DNA of 64,000 nt from Jannaschia helgolandensis (GTDB lineage: Bacteria > Pseudomonadota > Alphaproteobacteria > Rhodobacterales > Rhodobacteraceae): the NCBI RefSeq assembly GCF_900109285.1, contig NZ_FNZQ01000006.1:144281-208280 (forward strand), written 5' to 3'. Made by a program: the position numbers and the translations under genes. This document shows, piece after piece, positions 8,240-15,267 of the stretch (within the stretch, counting starts at the first letter, position 1; the number at the start of each line of letters is the position of its first letter). The notes beneath the pieces were generated by a model. That model did not search any database. It was not told the DNA's origin and saw only the letters and a program-made list of their open reading frames with translations.

Positions 8240-10936
8240 ATGAACCTGACGTTCAGCCTACTGGTCGCGGTCTGCCTGGCCTATGTGACATTCCTTTTCG
8301 TCGTGGCCTTCGCGGGCGAGCGTGCTGCCGCCAAAGGGCGCAGTCTGATGCGTGGCCCGACGATCTATACCCTGTCGCTGTCGATCTATAGCACAGCTTG
8401 GACGTTCTATGGTGCCGTCGGATACGCCGCCCGATCGGGGTTGGAGTTCATGACCATCTATCTTGGCCCGACGCTGGTCTTCATCGGTTGGTGGTGGGGC
8501 CTGCGCAAACTGGTGCGGATCGGGCGGGCAGAACGCATCACCTCGATCGCCGATATGATCTCAAGCCGCTATGGCAAGTCGAACCTGCTTGCGGTGATCG
8601 TGACGTTGCTGGCCGTGGTCGGCACGACACCCTACATCGCGCTGCAACTGCAATCGGTCACGCTGTCGTTCGGTGTCTTTGCGGCACCGGGAACGCAGGC
8701 CAGCGAGTTGACCGGGCTGGCATTCTGGGTGGCCTGCGGGCTGGCGGTATTCACCATTCTGTTCGGCACCCGCAAGCTGGACATAGGCGAACGTCACGAC
8801 GGTATCGTCTCGGCCATCGCGGTCGAGGCGGTGGTCAAACTGGTGGCACTGTTATCGGTCGGCGCTTTCGTGGTCTGGGGGATCAACGGCGGGGCCGCGG
8901 CCACGGGCGAAGCCATCGCGACGTCACCGGTTGCGAACTGGACGGCAGTGCCGGGGCGTTGGGCCGGGCTGATCTTTGTGTCGGGTGCCGCCGTCATCTG
9001 CCTGCCGCGCATGTTTCAGGTGCTGGTCGTCGAAAACTCTGACGAGCGGCACCTGGTAACCGCAAGCTGGGCGTTTCCGGCCTATCTGATGGCCATGTGC
9101 ATCTTCGTGGTGCCGATCGCGGTGACGGGTCTGGCGCGACTGCCTGCCGGATCGAATCCCGACCTGTTCGTCCTGACGCTGCCGCTGGCCGAGGGGCAGG
9201 GCGGGTTGGCGCTTCTGGCATTTCTCGGCGGATTTTCCTCGGCGACCAGCATGGTGATCGTGGCCAGCGTTGCGCTCGCGACGATGCTGTCGAACCACGT
9301 CGTCATGCCGCTCTGGCTGGCGGCGCAGAACAGAGATGGAAGCGGGCAGGCACAGGCGTCGATTTCCGGCGATGTGCGGGGCGTCGTGCTGCGGGCGCGG
9401 CGGGCGTCGATCCTGGTCGTGCTGGCGATGGGCTATCTCTATTTTCTGGCGACTGGCGGCACGGCGGCGCTGGCCTCCATCGGGCTGATCAGCTTCGTCG
9501 GCATGGCGCAGGTCTTGCCGGCACTGGGATTCGGCCTGTTCTGGACGGGGGCCACACGTCTGGGCGCGGCGGCGGGCATCGTCACCGGCTTCGTCATCTG
9601 GGCCTGGACGATGCTGGTGCCGGTGTTGGCGGGGCCGACGTCGGTCGGACCGTTCGGTATCGAATGGCTGCGCCCGGAAGCACCGTTCGGACTAACCGGC
9701 GATCCGCTGTTGTCCGCGATGATCCTGTCGCTGGGGCTGAATACCTTTGTCCTGTGCCTGACATCCCTGCTGACCCGCCCCACGCCGATGGAGCAGTTGC
9801 AGGCCCCGCGTTTCGTACAGGTCTTCGACCGTACCGCAGCACCTCGGGGCCGTCGCAGCTATCATGCCGGGGCCGAGGAACTTCTGATCATGGCGCAGCG
9901 CATTCTTGGCGCGTCCGAGGCACAGGAGGTGTTTGCTGCCGAATCCCGCGCCCAGGGACGTCCATCGGATCTGCCGGAAACGACGCCCGACCTACTGGAT
10001 CGGCTGGAACGGAAGCTTGCCGGGTCGGTCGGGGCCGCGACTGCGCACGCGATGGTCACCGGCATCACCGGCGATGCCGCCGTATCGGTTGAAGACCTGC
10101 TGGCCGTGGCCGACGAGACGGCGCAGATAATGGATTATTCAGCCCGGCTGGAGGCCTCGTCGGCAGAATTGGTCCGCACTGCGGGTGAATTGCGTGCGGC
10201 CAATGACAAGCTGACGGCACTGGGTCATCAGAAAGACGCTTTTCTCAGTCAGGTAAGCCATGAGTTACGGACACCGATGACGTCGATCCGGGCGTTTTCC
10301 GAGATTTTGCGCGGAGACGAGGCTGACGGTAGGGTAAGCGATGAGGATCGTGCCCGCTATGCCGGGATCATTCTGGACGAGAGCGAGCGACTGACCCGTC
10401 TGTTGGATGACCTTCTGGACCTGAGCGTCCTTGAATCGGGGCAAGTCGTATTGAACCCCGCAGACGTTACACTGCGCACCGTGATCGACCGTGCCGTGAC
10501 GGCGGCCGGCACGGTGTCACTCGGCCTGAGGATCGACCGAGACCCGGAGGGCGAGGATGTGACATTGCGGACGGACCCGGACCGGCTGTCGCAGGTATTC
10601 ATCAACCTGATCACCAATGCCGCAAAATACTGCGATGCGGACGAGCCTGCGTTGCGGATTGCGGTGATGGCGGAGGTAGATGGCGTAATCGTCGATTTCA
10701 CCGACAACGGGTCCGGTATTGCCGCGCCCGATCGCGGCCTGATCTTCGAGAAATTCGCACGTTTATCGGACCAGGCGGCGGCAGGCAGTGCGGGCCTTGG
10801 GCTTGCGATCTGCCGGGAGGTCATGGCGCGGCTGGGCGGCAGCATCGACTATCTGCCGGGGCAGGGCGGTGCCGCATTCCGCCTGCGTCTGCCGGGGGAG
10901 ACGCGGACCGCGGGCACCGCGCGGGCGGCGGAATAG
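8240..10936 (+). CDS. Sodium-solute-symporter-fused sensor histidine kinase (CbrA/CrbS type)
   Basis: About 898 aa. Residues 1 to roughly 520 are a multi-helix SSF (PutP-like) transporter domain (SLSIYSTAWTFYGAVGYAAR; TSIADMISSRYGKSN). A STAC-like linker follows (LLIMAQRILGASEAQEVF ... ERKLAGSVGAATAHAM), then a dimerisation/phosphoacceptor domain with His674 (VSHELRTPMTSIRAF) and an HATPase_c domain with N, G1 (DNGSGI) and G2 (GSAGLGLAI) boxes. It has no C-terminal receiver; the single-domain regulator at 7499 would receive the phosphate. Starting at 8240 places the first helix at the N-terminus. Homologous kinases (CbrA, CrbS) control carbon source and acetate use, which fits the acs context. 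Confidence 0.9.
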   Translation: MNLTFSLLVAVCLAYVTFLFVVAFAGERAAAKGRSLMRGPTIYTLSLSIYSTAWTFYGAVGYAARSGLEFMTIYLGPTLVFIGWWWGLRKLVRIGRAERITSIADMISSRYGKSNLLAVIVTLLAVVGTTPYIALQLQSVTLSFGVFAAPGTQASELTGLAFWVACGLAVFTILFGTRKLDIGERHDGIVSAIAVEAVVKLVALLSVGAFVVWGINGGAAATGEAIATSPVANWTAVPGRWAGLIFVSGAAVICLPRMFQVLVVENSDERHLVTASWAFPAYLMAMCIFVVPIAVTGLARLPAGSNPDLFVLTLPLAEGQGGLALLAFLGGFSSATSMVIVASVALATMLSNHVVMPLWLAAQNRDGSGQAQASISGDVRGVVLRARRASILVVLAMGYLYFLATGGTAALASIGLISFVGMAQVLPALGFGLFWTGATRLGAAAGIVTGFVIWAWTMLVPVLAGPTSVGPFGIEWLRPEAPFGLTGDPLLSAMILSLGLNTFVLCLTSLLTRPTPMEQLQAPRFVQVFDRTAAPRGRRSYHAGAEELLIMAQRILGASEAQEVFAAESRAQGRPSDLPETTPDLLDRLERKLAGSVGAATAHAMVTGITGDAAVSVEDLLAVADETAQIMDYSARLEASSAELVRTAGELRAANDKLTALGHQKDAFLSQVSHELRTPMTSIRAFSEILRGDEADGRVSDEDRARYAGIILDESERLTRLLDDLLDLSVLESGQVVLNPADVTLRTVIDRAVTAAGTVSLGLRIDRDPEGEDVTLRTDPDRLSQVFINLITNAAKYCDADEPALRIAVMAEVDGVIVDFTDNGSGIAAPDRGLIFEKFARLSDQAAAGSAGLGLAICREVMARLGGSIDYLPGQGGAAFRLRLPGETRTAGTARAAE

Positions 10937-11028
10937 CCCCGCCCGACCCCAGTTTTGACCCGTGCAAAGGTTTTGTTAACCCGATTGCCGCACACAGGAG
11001 GCAGTGAGTCTCTTCGCAACCGGATGCC

Positions 11029-12261
11029 ATGTCGCCCGATCTGTCCTCTTCCACACTCCGCCGTATGGCCGGGGGCCCGTCCGACGGGCCGGACTCCGGC
11101 ATGTCGGGTCGTGCCGCCCCCTCGGCGGCACCCGATCTGCTGGGTGCGCTTGGAATGGCCGCACTGCGGGTCGGCGATGACATGTCGGGCCTTGGGCTTG
11201 CCACGGGCGAGCGGACGGCCCGACGCGTGATGGCCGAGACCGCGTTCGATGATCTGAACGAACGCGCGCTTTGCCTGCCGATCGATCCACCGGGAATGGT
11301 GCCCGGCGCGCCTACGGCGCATTCGCCCGAGGTTCTGGCCGCGTTGACCGGTCTGATCGTGCTGCATCCGGCGCTGACTGACGCCCTGGTGGAGGTGCAG
11401 ACCATTGGCCGGGTCGATGGCCCCGCCCGCCCGGCGCGACGGGCCACGCGGATCGATGCGGCACTGGTCCAACCCTTCGCCCGCGCCCTGCTGGTGCAGA
11501 TACAGCGTCTGCTGCCCGCCGCGACCGATGAGCCGCGCCCCGGAGCATTGCGCGGGGGCAGTTTCATTGCCGGGCCGGACTCGCTGGCCTTGATCCTGAC
11601 GTCGCCGCAGTTCCTGCGGCTGGATATGGCGGTGAAGCTGGGCGACGGCCTGCGGGACGGGTCGATTTCGGTGATCCTTCCAGTGGACGCCGCGCCGCTT
11701 CCGCAAGTCGGAGAGGCGCTGGACCCCGAGGCCGACTGGAAAGCCGCGATGCGCGCCGCCACTGAAGAGGCCCCCGTGCTGCTGCAGGCCGTGTTGCCGC
11801 CGATGCGTCTGCCGCTGTCGCGTCTGATGGACATGAAAGCAGGCGACCTTATCCCGCTTGACCCGCAAGCCCTGTCGCAGATCGTTCTGCATGGCGGTGC
11901 CTCGGGCCTGACCTTGCCAGGCCGCAAACGTCTGCCACGCGGCGCGGCAATGATGGCGCGGCTGGGTCAGCTGAACGGCCTGCGCGCCGTCAAGATCACG
12001 GCCCTTCCGGGAGAGGCGGTCGATCGCGGTTGCGACGGGCAATCGGAGTTCGGCGGGACCGGCCAACTGACCTCTTCAAAGGCGGAGACTGCATCTGACG
12101 GCGAAGACGGGCCGAAAGCTGAACGGAGTGCACCGCAGGCTGCATCCGGTAGTCTGGCCGCGATGGACGAAGTGCCCGCGATGGACGGTTTGTCCGACAT
12201 GTTGGAATTACCCGATCTGCCCGACTTGCCTGACCTGCCCGACTTGCCAGACCTACCCTGA
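11029..12261 (+). CDS. FliM-like C-terminal (SpoA) domain protein with Pro-Asp-Leu tail
   Basis: 410 aa. Residues about 90-320 match the FliM middle and SpoA architecture (GLIVLHPALTDALVEVQTIG; LPPMRLPLSRLMDMKAGDLI; LSQIVLHGGASGL; LNGLRAVKI). The N-terminal CheY-binding motif of true FliM is not visible, and the C-terminus is a low-complexity acidic tail ending in five PDL units. No other flagellar gene is in the window. AGGAGG lies at 10996-11001, 27 nt before the ATG and too far for it, and a stop at 11005-11007 blocks an in-frame upstream start, so initiation is unexplained. It may be a divergent motor-switch component; its true role is unknown. Confidence 0.78.
   Translation: MSPDLSSSTLRRMAGGPSDGPDSGMSGRAAPSAAPDLLGALGMAALRVGDDMSGLGLATGERTARRVMAETAFDDLNERALCLPIDPPGMVPGAPTAHSPEVLAALTGLIVLHPALTDALVEVQTIGRVDGPARPARRATRIDAALVQPFARALLVQIQRLLPAATDEPRPGALRGGSFIAGPDSLALILTSPQFLRLDMAVKLGDGLRDGSISVILPVDAAPLPQVGEALDPEADWKAAMRAATEEAPVLLQAVLPPMRLPLSRLMDMKAGDLIPLDPQALSQIVLHGGASGLTLPGRKRLPRGAAMMARLGQLNGLRAVKITALPGEAVDRGCDGQSEFGGTGQLTSSKAETASDGEDGPKAERSAPQAASGSLAAMDEVPAMDGLSDMLELPDLPDLPDLPDLPDLP
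12211..12258 (+). repeat. In-frame Pro-Asp-Leu codon repeat
   Basis: Five 9-nt units encode PDL followed by a last Pro and the stop codon. The units vary at synonymous sites (ctg, ttg, cta; gat, gac; ccc, cct, cca), so the amino-acid pattern, not the DNA, appears to be conserved. The number of units may vary between strains by slippage. Confidence 0.8.
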
Positions 12262-12335
12262 CGCGATCCTCCGGGCTTGCCCTCCACCCGCCGCCTTTTA
12301 AGGTTGCGTCCGACACCATTTCCGGAGGCCGCGAC

Positions 12336-13112
12336 GTGACCGATCTGACCAGAGCCAGGGGACTTCGCGCCCGGATGCAGGCGGGCGACATGCTCGTCGG
12401 GACATTCATGAAGACGCCGAACCACGTCACGCTGGAAATCCTGATGCTGGCCGGATTGGACTTCGTTTGCCTCGATGCCGAACACTCGCCGTTCGACCGG
12501 GGTGCCATCGACGCCTGCATGGCCGTGGCGCGGGCACGGGACTTTCCGGTGCTGGTCCGCATCGGCGATGGGTCCCCGGCGCGCATCCTCGACGTAATGG
12601 ACATGGGGGCGACGGGCATCGTGGTGCCCCATGTCGATACTGTCGAGAAGGCCCGCGCCATCGCCCGCGCCGCCCGGTTCGGCCATGGCGGGCGGGGTTA
12701 TGCCGGATCGACCCGATGGGCCGGTTTCACGGCGCAGAAGATGCCCGACCTGCTGGCCCGCTCGGCGGCGGAAACCATCGTGCTGACCCAGATCGAAGAG
12801 CCGGAGGGCGTGGAAGCGGCCCGCGAAATCGCCTCCGTGCCGGGTGTCGACGGGTTGTTCATCGGTCCGGCGGATCTGACGGTCGCCTATGGCCACGAGA
12901 CGCTCGACAACCCCGATCTGCCTGCCGCGATGACCTCCGTCGGACAGGTCTGCGCAGACGAGAACAAAACCTTTGCGACCTGGGTACCCGACATTGAAAC
13001 GGCGCGAAACTGGCGCCCCAACGGGTTCACCATGTTCGTGGTGGCCAGCGAGCACAGCTGGATATTGCAGGGTGCGAAGGCGGTTGCAGTAGGTATTCGC
13101 GGGCTGAAATAG
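12336..13112 (+). CDS. HpcH/HpaI aldolase family protein
   Basis: 258 aa, typical length for the class II, metal-dependent pyruvate aldolases. It is read from a GTG at 12336 with GGAGG 8 nt upstream. Landmarks: FVCLDAEHSPFDRGAI, VLVRIGDGSPARILDVMDMGATGIVVPH (catalytic Arg and metal pocket), RGYAGSTRWAGF and TQIEEPEGVEAAREIASVPG, DGLFIGPADLTVAYG. Such enzymes cleave 4-hydroxy-2-oxo acids to pyruvate plus an aldehyde, as in 2-keto-3-deoxy-glucarate or homoprotocatechuate pathways. It stands alone between unrelated genes, so the substrate is open. Confidence 0.88.
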   Translation: MTDLTRARGLRARMQAGDMLVGTFMKTPNHVTLEILMLAGLDFVCLDAEHSPFDRGAIDACMAVARARDFPVLVRIGDGSPARILDVMDMGATGIVVPHVDTVEKARAIARAARFGHGGRGYAGSTRWAGFTAQKMPDLLARSAAETIVLTQIEEPEGVEAAREIASVPGVDGLFIGPADLTVAYGHETLDNPDLPAAMTSVGQVCADENKTFATWVPDIETARNWRPNGFTMFVVASEHSWILQGAKAVAVGIRGLK

Positions 13113-13248
13113 GCGGATTTTCCGGGTTGCATCTACTGCATGGGGGAAATGCTGCGCTGGCATTGGTTTTCTGCCGCATCGCGGCATAAGTATCTTTCAA
13201 GCAAAAGCGGAGCGTGTCCTACGCTCCTGATGCAGCCGGAGACGCAAG

Positions 13249-13398
13249 ATGACACACCCAATCATGATCGACACAATGGAAATCGAAGCCAATGCCCGCG
13301 CCCTTCGTGCGGCCTTTGTGCGCGATATGGTCACAGCCCTTGCCGCCCGCATCCGCGGTACGCGCGCGACCACGACGACGGGCGACGTTCACGCCTGA
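13249..13398 (+). CDS. 49-residue basic protein, RSP_7527-like (tentative)
   Basis: A 49-codon frame starting MTHPIMIDTMEIEANARALRAAF with GGAG 6-7 nt upstream. The middle (IEANARALRAAFVRDMVTALAARI) would form an amphipathic helix. This resembles the short RSP_7527-like proteins of Rhodobacteraceae, themselves uncharacterised; the match is from memory. A 7-bp hairpin (13209-13227) lies 21 nt upstream in the leader and a clean terminator follows 40 nt after the stop, so it looks like a compact, independently transcribed gene. Confidence 0.55.
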   Translation: MTHPIMIDTMEIEANARALRAAFVRDMVTALAARIRGTRATTTTGDVHA

Positions 13399-13438
13399 GT
13401 CACATGACGACGGGCCTTTTGCCCGGACGTTCCATGCG

Positions 13439-13461
13439 AAGCCCCCTATTCGGGGGCTTTT
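13439..13461 (+). terminator. Rho-independent terminator after the 49-aa gene
   Basis: Stem 13439-13446 pairs with 13452-13459 (AAGCCCCC / GGGGGCTT) around a 5-nt loop, followed by T residues up to 13461. It lies 40 nt after the small-gene stop and 52 nt before the methyltransferase start, separating the two transcripts. Confidence 0.8.
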
Positions 13462-13513
13462 GCATGTCGGGCAGGGCTTTCGCACGGCGTGGGCACCGAT
13501 TAGGGGGAGGCGT

Positions 13514-14719
13514 ATGTCCGACAGCACCCCCACGCCCCGCCCGACGCTCCGCCTGAAACCCAAGGTCGATGCCAAACGCATCCGGCACGGCCACCCCTGG
13601 GTCTATCTTGACGATATTGTCGCCGACCGCCGCAGCCGCGCCATCGCGCCCGGCAGCCTTGCCGTTCTGGAAGACGCCGATCGCGTGCCGCTGGCCACGG
13701 TCGGCGTTAACATGGGATCGCGGATTGCCGCGCGGGTGTTGTCGCTGGACCCTGACGCCGCCATCGATGGCGCATGGATCGCGGCCAGGTTATCGACTGC
13801 CGTGACGCATAGAGATCGGCTGATCGGTGCGCCTTTCTACCGTCTGATCCATGCCGAGGCTGATGGAATGCCGGGCGTCGTGATCGACCGTTTCGGGGAG
13901 GCCGCCGTGGTGCAGCCGAATGCAGCATGGGCGGATGTTCTGGTCGAGGAAATCGCGGCGGCATTGAGCGACCTTGGAATTGCGCATGTTCTGTTGAACG
14001 CCAGCGGTCGGGCCCGAACGACCGAAGGGTTGAGTGACGAGACCCGCTGGCTGCGTGGGGGACTCGACGCGGCGGTTGCGGTGCCGATGAACGGGGCCAC
14101 CTATATGGCGGACCTGACAGGCGGGCAGAAAACCGGGCTGTTCTTCGACCAGCGCCCGAACCATGCTTTCCTCGCCGGGCTTGCCAAGGATGCGACCGTT
14201 CTGGACGTGTTCAGCCATGTCGGCGGGTTCGGGCTGGCGGCATTGGCGGCGGGCGCGGTATCGGCGCTGGCTGTCGACGGATCGGCCCCCGCGCTGGCGC
14301 TGGCCGAGGAGGGAGCGTCGCGGATGGGACGAGCCGAGGCTTTCACGACGCGCAAGGGCGATGCCTTCGACGTTATGACCGCCTTGGGCGAGGATGGCAT
14401 GCGGTTCGACATCGTGGTCGCCGATCCACCGGCCTTCGCGCCAGCGAAACCGGCGCTGACGGCAGGCCTGCGGGCTTATGAACGGGTGGCGCGGCTTGCG
14501 GCCCCGTTGGTCGCGTCGGGTGGATACCTGACGCTGTGTTCGTGCAGCCATGCTGCGGAGTTGTCCAAATTTCGAGCATCGTGCATCCGGGGGATCGGGC
14601 GGGCCGGAAGAACGGCACAACTGATCCATACCGGGTTCGCCGGGGCCGACCATCCGGTGCATCCGCAACTGGCCGAAAGCGGGTATCTCAAGACACTGAC
14701 GTTCCGGTTGCTGGATTGA
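13514..14719 (+). CDS. Class I SAM-dependent rRNA methyltransferase, RlmI-like
   Basis: 401 aa. An N-terminal PUA-like domain (LRLKPKVDAKRIRHGHPWVYLDDI) is followed by an EEHEE-like region and a Rossmann methyltransferase domain: SAM-binding VLDVFSHVGGFGLAALAAGA, FDIVVADPPAFA (motif IV) and LTLCSCSH (motif VI cysteines). This order matches RlmI, which makes m5C1962 in 23S rRNA. GGGGGAGG lies 4 nt before the ATG. The stop overlaps the TTG start of the PIN-domain gene, so the two are probably translationally coupled. Confidence 0.85.
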   Translation: MSDSTPTPRPTLRLKPKVDAKRIRHGHPWVYLDDIVADRRSRAIAPGSLAVLEDADRVPLATVGVNMGSRIAARVLSLDPDAAIDGAWIAARLSTAVTHRDRLIGAPFYRLIHAEADGMPGVVIDRFGEAAVVQPNAAWADVLVEEIAAALSDLGIAHVLLNASGRARTTEGLSDETRWLRGGLDAAVAVPMNGATYMADLTGGQKTGLFFDQRPNHAFLAGLAKDATVLDVFSHVGGFGLAALAAGAVSALAVDGSAPALALAEEGASRMGRAEAFTTRKGDAFDVMTALGEDGMRFDIVVADPPAFAPAKPALTAGLRAYERVARLAAPLVASGGYLTLCSCSHAAELSKFRASCIRGIGRAGRTAQLIHTGFAGADHPVHPQLAESGYLKTLTFRLLD

Positions 14720-15255
14720 AAGTCTTCCTTGATGCCTGTGTGCTGTATCCGACGGTTCTGCGCGAAATTCTGATCGGCTGCGCCCGCGCGGAACTGTATC
14801 GTCCGCTCTGGTCGCCGCGGGTGCTGGAGGAATGGGCAAGGGCCTCGCGCAAGATCGAAGGCGGCGAAGTGTTTTCGCGGGGTGAAATCGCGACCCTGCG
14901 AGCGCGTTTTCCGAAGGCGGAGGTCCTTCCTGGCGATGCAACGCAGGCCCGGCTCTGGTTGCCGGACCCGGACGACATCCATGTTCTGGCGTCGGCCTCG
15001 GACGCCGGGGCCGACGTGCTGGTGACACTGAACATCAAGGATTTTCCACGCCGCGACGTGGCTGCCGAGGGGATGAAGTTGCAGAATCCCGACGCTTTCC
15101 TGATGGACCTTTGGCTGGTGGATGGCGCGACTGTTGCGTGGGTCGTCGAAGACGTGCGTGCGACGGCGCAGCGTCTTTCAGGCACACCGCAACCCTTGCG
15201 CGCCCTGATGAAACGGGCGCGTTTGCCGCGGCTGGGCAAGGCCCTGTCAGACTGA
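14716..15255 (+). CDS. PIN-domain protein, RSP_2648 family
   Basis: 179 aa. A PIN nuclease fold is recognisable from (L)KVFLDACVLYPTVLREILIG at the N-terminus and DPDDIHVLASASDAGADVLVTLNIKDF, which supply the expected acidic residues. The best start is a TTG at 14716 overlapping the methyltransferase stop (TTGA); an ATG-initiated version would lose the first PIN strand. No antitoxin gene is adjacent. It may act on RNA with its rRNA-methyltransferase partner or be a lone toxin-like nuclease; its role is unproven. Confidence 0.82.
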   Translation: MKVFLDACVLYPTVLREILIGCARAELYRPLWSPRVLEEWARASRKIEGGEVFSRGEIATLRARFPKAEVLPGDATQARLWLPDPDDIHVLASASDAGADVLVTLNIKDFPRRDVAAEGMKLQNPDAFLMDLWLVDGATVAWVVEDVRATAQRLSGTPQPLRALMKRARLPRLGKALSD

Positions 15256-15267
15256 AGGAGCGCCCGT

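Noticed and set aside
12211..12258. CRISPR-like or iteron repeat
   Set aside because: Nine-nt units lie in frame at the end of a protein and have no spacers; it is a coding PDL repeat.
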